Positions 61,971 through 64,000 of a stretch of DNA of 64,000 nt are shown here, in pieces. A model generated the notes under the pieces. The model was not told where the DNA came from. It did no database searches and saw nothing but the letters and a program-made list of their open reading frames with translations. Numbering within the stretch: position 1 is the first letter of the stretch; every line of letters starts with the position of its first letter. This DNA comes from Pseudomonas massiliensis (lineage in GTDB: Bacteria > Pseudomonadota > Gammaproteobacteria > Pseudomonadales > Pseudomonadaceae): NCBI RefSeq assembly GCF_000826105.1, contig NZ_CCYK01000007.1:2046001-2110000 (forward strand), written 5' to 3'. The position numbers were made by a program, and so were the translations under genes.

Positions 61971-61994
61971 GAGCGGGCAGCGTGCTGCCCGCTC
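61971..61994 (+). terminator. Hairpin after the KGG gene, probable terminator
   Basis: GAGCGGGCAGC-GT-GCTGCCCGCTC is an 11-base-pair perfect stem, 17 bases after the stop. It is followed by CTTCAG with few T, so the T-run is weak. Confidence 0.55.
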
Positions 61995-62043
61995 CTTCAG
62001 ACCTAAAAAATCTATAAATCAATCCCTTACCGCTTCGCTTCAA

Positions 62044-62072
62044 TTTGACCGCCTCCGGCCTGCCTGTTATAA
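62044..62072 (+). promoter_or_regulatory. Strong sigma-70 type promoter candidate
   Basis: TTGACC at 62044 and TTATAA at 62067, with a 17-base spacer, match the -35/-10 pattern closely. It is about 280 bases before the start of the FHS transporter gene, so the transcript would have a long leader. Confidence 0.5.
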
Positions 62073-62353
62073 CGCCGCCGCAGATTCGACCCGGCCCCGG
62101 CCGGCGTCCTGCGCGCCTGGCTGCAGCCCTGACCACCTGCCTCCCGACGCGCTCGCGTTCCAATGCAACCTGCGTCACAAAGCTTGTCCGCGCCTGGCCT
62201 ACCTCGATTTGGACGCTGAACTTTCCCGCTTCGCTGGTTTCAGTTCATCCCAAGATGCTTCGGCCCTTCGGCATGCCTACGCTGGAAGCCGACCGAAACC
62301 GCGTCGAATCGAAAAACTGACCCATAGCCTCACAAGAAAACAGGACCGCGGCC
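62073..62353 (+). other. Long 5' leader of the FHS transporter, no gene seen
   Basis: From the promoter candidate to the ATG at 62354 about 275 bases are GC-rich and hold no convincing frame. A CCCGGCCCCGGCCGGCG cluster near 62090-62108 could fold. A leader RNA control or a small RNA is possible but not shown. Confidence 0.3.
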
Positions 62354-63637
62354 ATGACGGATAACACCGTTGCAGTACCACCGGAACAGACCCTACCAGC
62401 CATTGCCAATGTCCAACGGTTGAGCTTGTTCGTCTTTGCGCTTTTCTTCATCTTCGGCGGGATCACCAGCCTAAACGACATCCTGATCCCCAAACTCAAG
62501 AGCCTGTTCAGCCTCAGCTATGCCGAGGCCATGCTGGTACAATCTTCCTTCTTCCTCGCCTACGCGATCGCCTCCATCCCGGCTGGCCTGCTGATTGCCC
62601 GGATCGGCTACATGCGTGCCGCCGCCCTGGGCCTGCTGACCATGGCCGCCGGCTGCGTGCTGTTCATCCCGGCCGCTCTGGTCGGCTTGTTCGGCGCCTT
62701 CCTGGTGGCCCTGTTCGTACTGGCGATCGGCGTCACCGTGGTGCAGGTGGTAGCCAACCCCCTGATCAGCCTGCTCGGCCCCAAGCCTACCGCCCATAGC
62801 CGGGTGACCTTCGCCCAGGCCTTCAATTCCCTGGGTACGACAGTGGCCCCTTACCTGGGCGCCATGCTGATCCTTGGCTCGCTCAGCCAGGTCGATCCGG
62901 CAACCCTGTCCGCCTCAGCCTTGACCGCCTTCTTGGCTGAAGAAGCCAAGGTCATCAGCAACACCTATGTAGGTATCGCCCTGGCGCTGCTGGCCGTAGC
63001 CATGCTGGTATGGCAGCAACGCAAGCAGCTGCCGGCCTCCGGCACTACTGAAGGCGCCAACCCGCTGTCGGCGCTGAGCCTGCTCAAGCAGCCCCGTTTC
63101 GCCTTTGGCGCGGCCTGCATCTTCTGCTACGTGGGCGCGGAAGTGGCCATTGGCAGTCTGCTCACCAACTTCCTGATGCAGGACAGCACCTTCGGTTTCG
63201 ACGCTGAATTGGCAGGCAAGCACGTGGCCTATTACTGGGGTGGCGCCATGGTCGGCCGCTTCATCGGCGCCGGCCTGCTGCGTGCCTTCGCCCCTGGCAA
63301 GGTACTGGCCTGCGCGGCCGTGGCAGTGATGGCGCTGATCGCCAGCGCGGCGACCAGTGAGGGCGCCGTGGCGGGCTGGTCGATCCTGGCAATCGGCTTG
63401 TTCAACTCGGTCATGTTCCCGACCATCTTCGCCCTGGCATCCGAGGGGCTGGGCAAGCGCGCCGCAGAGGGCTCCGGCCTGATCTGCTGCGCCATCGTCG
63501 GCGGCGCCATCGTACCGCCTCTGACCGGCCTGGCCGCGGACTACAGCACCCTGGCGCTGTCCCTGGCCGTGCCAGCGGTGTGCTACGCGGTCATCGCCTG
63601 CTATGGCTGGTACGCCCGCCGCCCGGCGGCGGTGTAA
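62354..63637 (+). CDS. FHS-family (FucP/GluP-like) sugar:H+ symporter
   Basis: This 427-residue MFS protein has twelve membrane segments, with FFIFGGITSLNDILIPKLKS as the FHS signature in helix 1, and GVTVVQVVANPLISLLGP plus FAQAFNSLGTTVAPYLGAML around helices 4-5. The later FPTIFALASEGLG is typical of the glucose/galactose (GluP) branch. It probably imports a sugar such as galactose or fucose, perhaps linked to the galactose-dehydrogenase-like gene at 46.9 kb. ATG 62354 follows AACAGGACCGC. The gene ends with an inverted repeat shared with the convergent MFS gene. Confidence 0.87.
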   Translation: MTDNTVAVPPEQTLPAIANVQRLSLFVFALFFIFGGITSLNDILIPKLKSLFSLSYAEAMLVQSSFFLAYAIASIPAGLLIARIGYMRAAALGLLTMAAGCVLFIPAALVGLFGAFLVALFVLAIGVTVVQVVANPLISLLGPKPTAHSRVTFAQAFNSLGTTVAPYLGAMLILGSLSQVDPATLSASALTAFLAEEAKVISNTYVGIALALLAVAMLVWQQRKQLPASGTTEGANPLSALSLLKQPRFAFGAACIFCYVGAEVAIGSLLTNFLMQDSTFGFDAELAGKHVAYYWGGAMVGRFIGAGLLRAFAPGKVLACAAVAVMALIASAATSEGAVAGWSILAIGLFNSVMFPTIFALASEGLGKRAAEGSGLICCAIVGGAIVPPLTGLAADYSTLALSLAVPAVCYAVIACYGWYARRPAAV

Positions 63638-63645
63638 GCACCCGT

Positions 63646-63697
63646 GAAGCTGGCGCAAGCGAAGGGAGTGAAAACTGCCCGACCCTTCGCCAGCTTC
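63646..63697. other. Inverted repeat between convergent genes, possible bidirectional terminator
   Basis: GAAGCTGGCG at 63646-63655 pairs with CGCCAGCTTC at 63688-63697, and an inner GAAGGG/CCCTTC extends the stem. It sits between the stops of the FHS transporter and the partial MFS gene. Confidence 0.55.
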
Positions 63698-63702
63698 GCT
63701 GG

Positions 63703-64000
63703 CTACCGAAGCGTAGGCTGGCCGGCATAGAGCCGGGCGCCACTGGCAACCGCACCCAGCAAAGCGAAGCCACACCCCAGCCACAGACACAACTGGGCGC
63801 CTGCTCCGGTAAAGAAGTGGAAACACAGGGCAACCAGGGCCGCGCCCAGGGTCTGCCCCACCAGCCGGGACGTGGCCACGACCCCGCTGGCACCACTGCT
63901 GCGGGAAACTGGGGCACTGGTCATCAGCGCCTTGAGGTTCGGAGACTGGAAGAAACCGAAGCCTGCCCCGCACAGTGCCATTCGCCAGCCGATATCCCAC
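63703..64000 (-). CDS. MFS transporter, C-terminal fragment (5' end beyond window)
   Basis: The frame is open to the window edge and covers the last 98 residues. It includes GAGFGFFQSPNLKALMTSAP, then SGASGVVATSRLVGQTLGAA, and a final membrane helix. These strings are those of the last third of DHA2-type drug:H+ antiporters, so it is probably a multidrug efflux gene. Upstream parts are not visible. Confidence 0.72.
   Translation of the reverse strand, partial: WDIGWRMALCGAGFGFFQSPNLKALMTSAPVSRSSGASGVVATSRLVGQTLGAALVALCFHFFTGAGAQLCLWLGCGFALLGAVASGARLYAGQPTLR

Noticed and set aside
62045..62320. 91-codon frame in the leader of the FHS transporter
   Set aside because: It starts inside the promoter candidate, and its composition is not protein-like.
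1..64000. CRISPR arrays, tRNA or rRNA genes, insertion sequences, prophage
   Set aside because: No regularly spaced direct repeats, cloverleaf sequences, transposase or phage structural genes were seen.

Overview
The window looks like GC-rich chromosome of a Pseudomonas of the P. putida type. The grounds are the complete gallate (gal) cluster in the Pseudomonas arrangement, a MuxABC-OpmB/MdtABC pump beside BaeSR, a DUF6555-like protein, REP-like intergenic repeats and dense ATGA-coupled operons. I see no rRNA, tRNA, CRISPR array, transposase or integrase. It reads as metabolic and stress-response accessory chromosome, not as a mobile island.

Layout. 1-2.7 kb: a partial VOC dioxygenase-like gene divergent from a 2,6-dihydroxypseudooxynicotine-hydrolase-like alpha/beta hydrolase, with a perfect inverted repeat between them, then a small unknown gene. 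2.7-7.1 kb: a sulfane-sulfur module, with a FisR-type sigma-54 activator divergent from persulfide dioxygenase, sulfide:quinone oxidoreductase and a TSUP exporter. 7.2-15.1 kb: a DUF6555-like protein, an iron alcohol dehydrogenase, a LysR regulator, and an SDR-MFS-split transketolase-esterase operon of unknown substrate. 15.1-24.5 kb: an AlgE-like porin, a cyclodeaminase-like protein, a DJ-1 family protein, katG, an AraC regulator divergent from a zinc alcohol dehydrogenase, a YghZ-type aldo-keto reductase and a 63-residue protein.

24.8-31.5 kb: galT-galA, galR on the opposite strand, then galB-galC-galD, encoding gallate uptake and cleavage down to pyruvate and oxaloacetate precursors. The porin gene galP is missing, and GalR carries two DNA-binding domains. 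31.6-34.7 kb: two GATase1-AraC regulators around a rhodanese, and a small exported protein. 34.7-46.3 kb: muxABC-opmB, four genes coupled by 4-base overlaps, divergent from baeS-baeR, then a lone receiver domain overlapping baeR tail to tail. 46.6-51.6 kb: a small disordered protein and a sugar-acid operon (ACS transporter, glucarate-dehydratase-like enzyme, Gfo/Idh dehydrogenase) with a divergent LysR.

51.7-60.4 kb: a chemoreceptor, a periplasmic solute-binding-like protein, a membrane J-domain protein, several unknown small genes, an orphan BamA paralogue outside the usual rseP-bamA-skp setting, and RNase Z. 60.6-64 kb: a tiny membrane ORF, a PfpI/YhbO protein with a very clear terminator, a KGG-repeat stress protein, an FHS sugar transporter behind a long leader, and the end of another MFS gene.

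The items I would follow first are the orphan BamA with its unknown neighbours (54.9-59.4 kb), the split-transketolase operon, the tandem-HTH GalR in a cluster without galP, and the TGCCA array that may be the FisR upstream activating sequence. Family calls come from reading protein sequence by eye; no database search was run.
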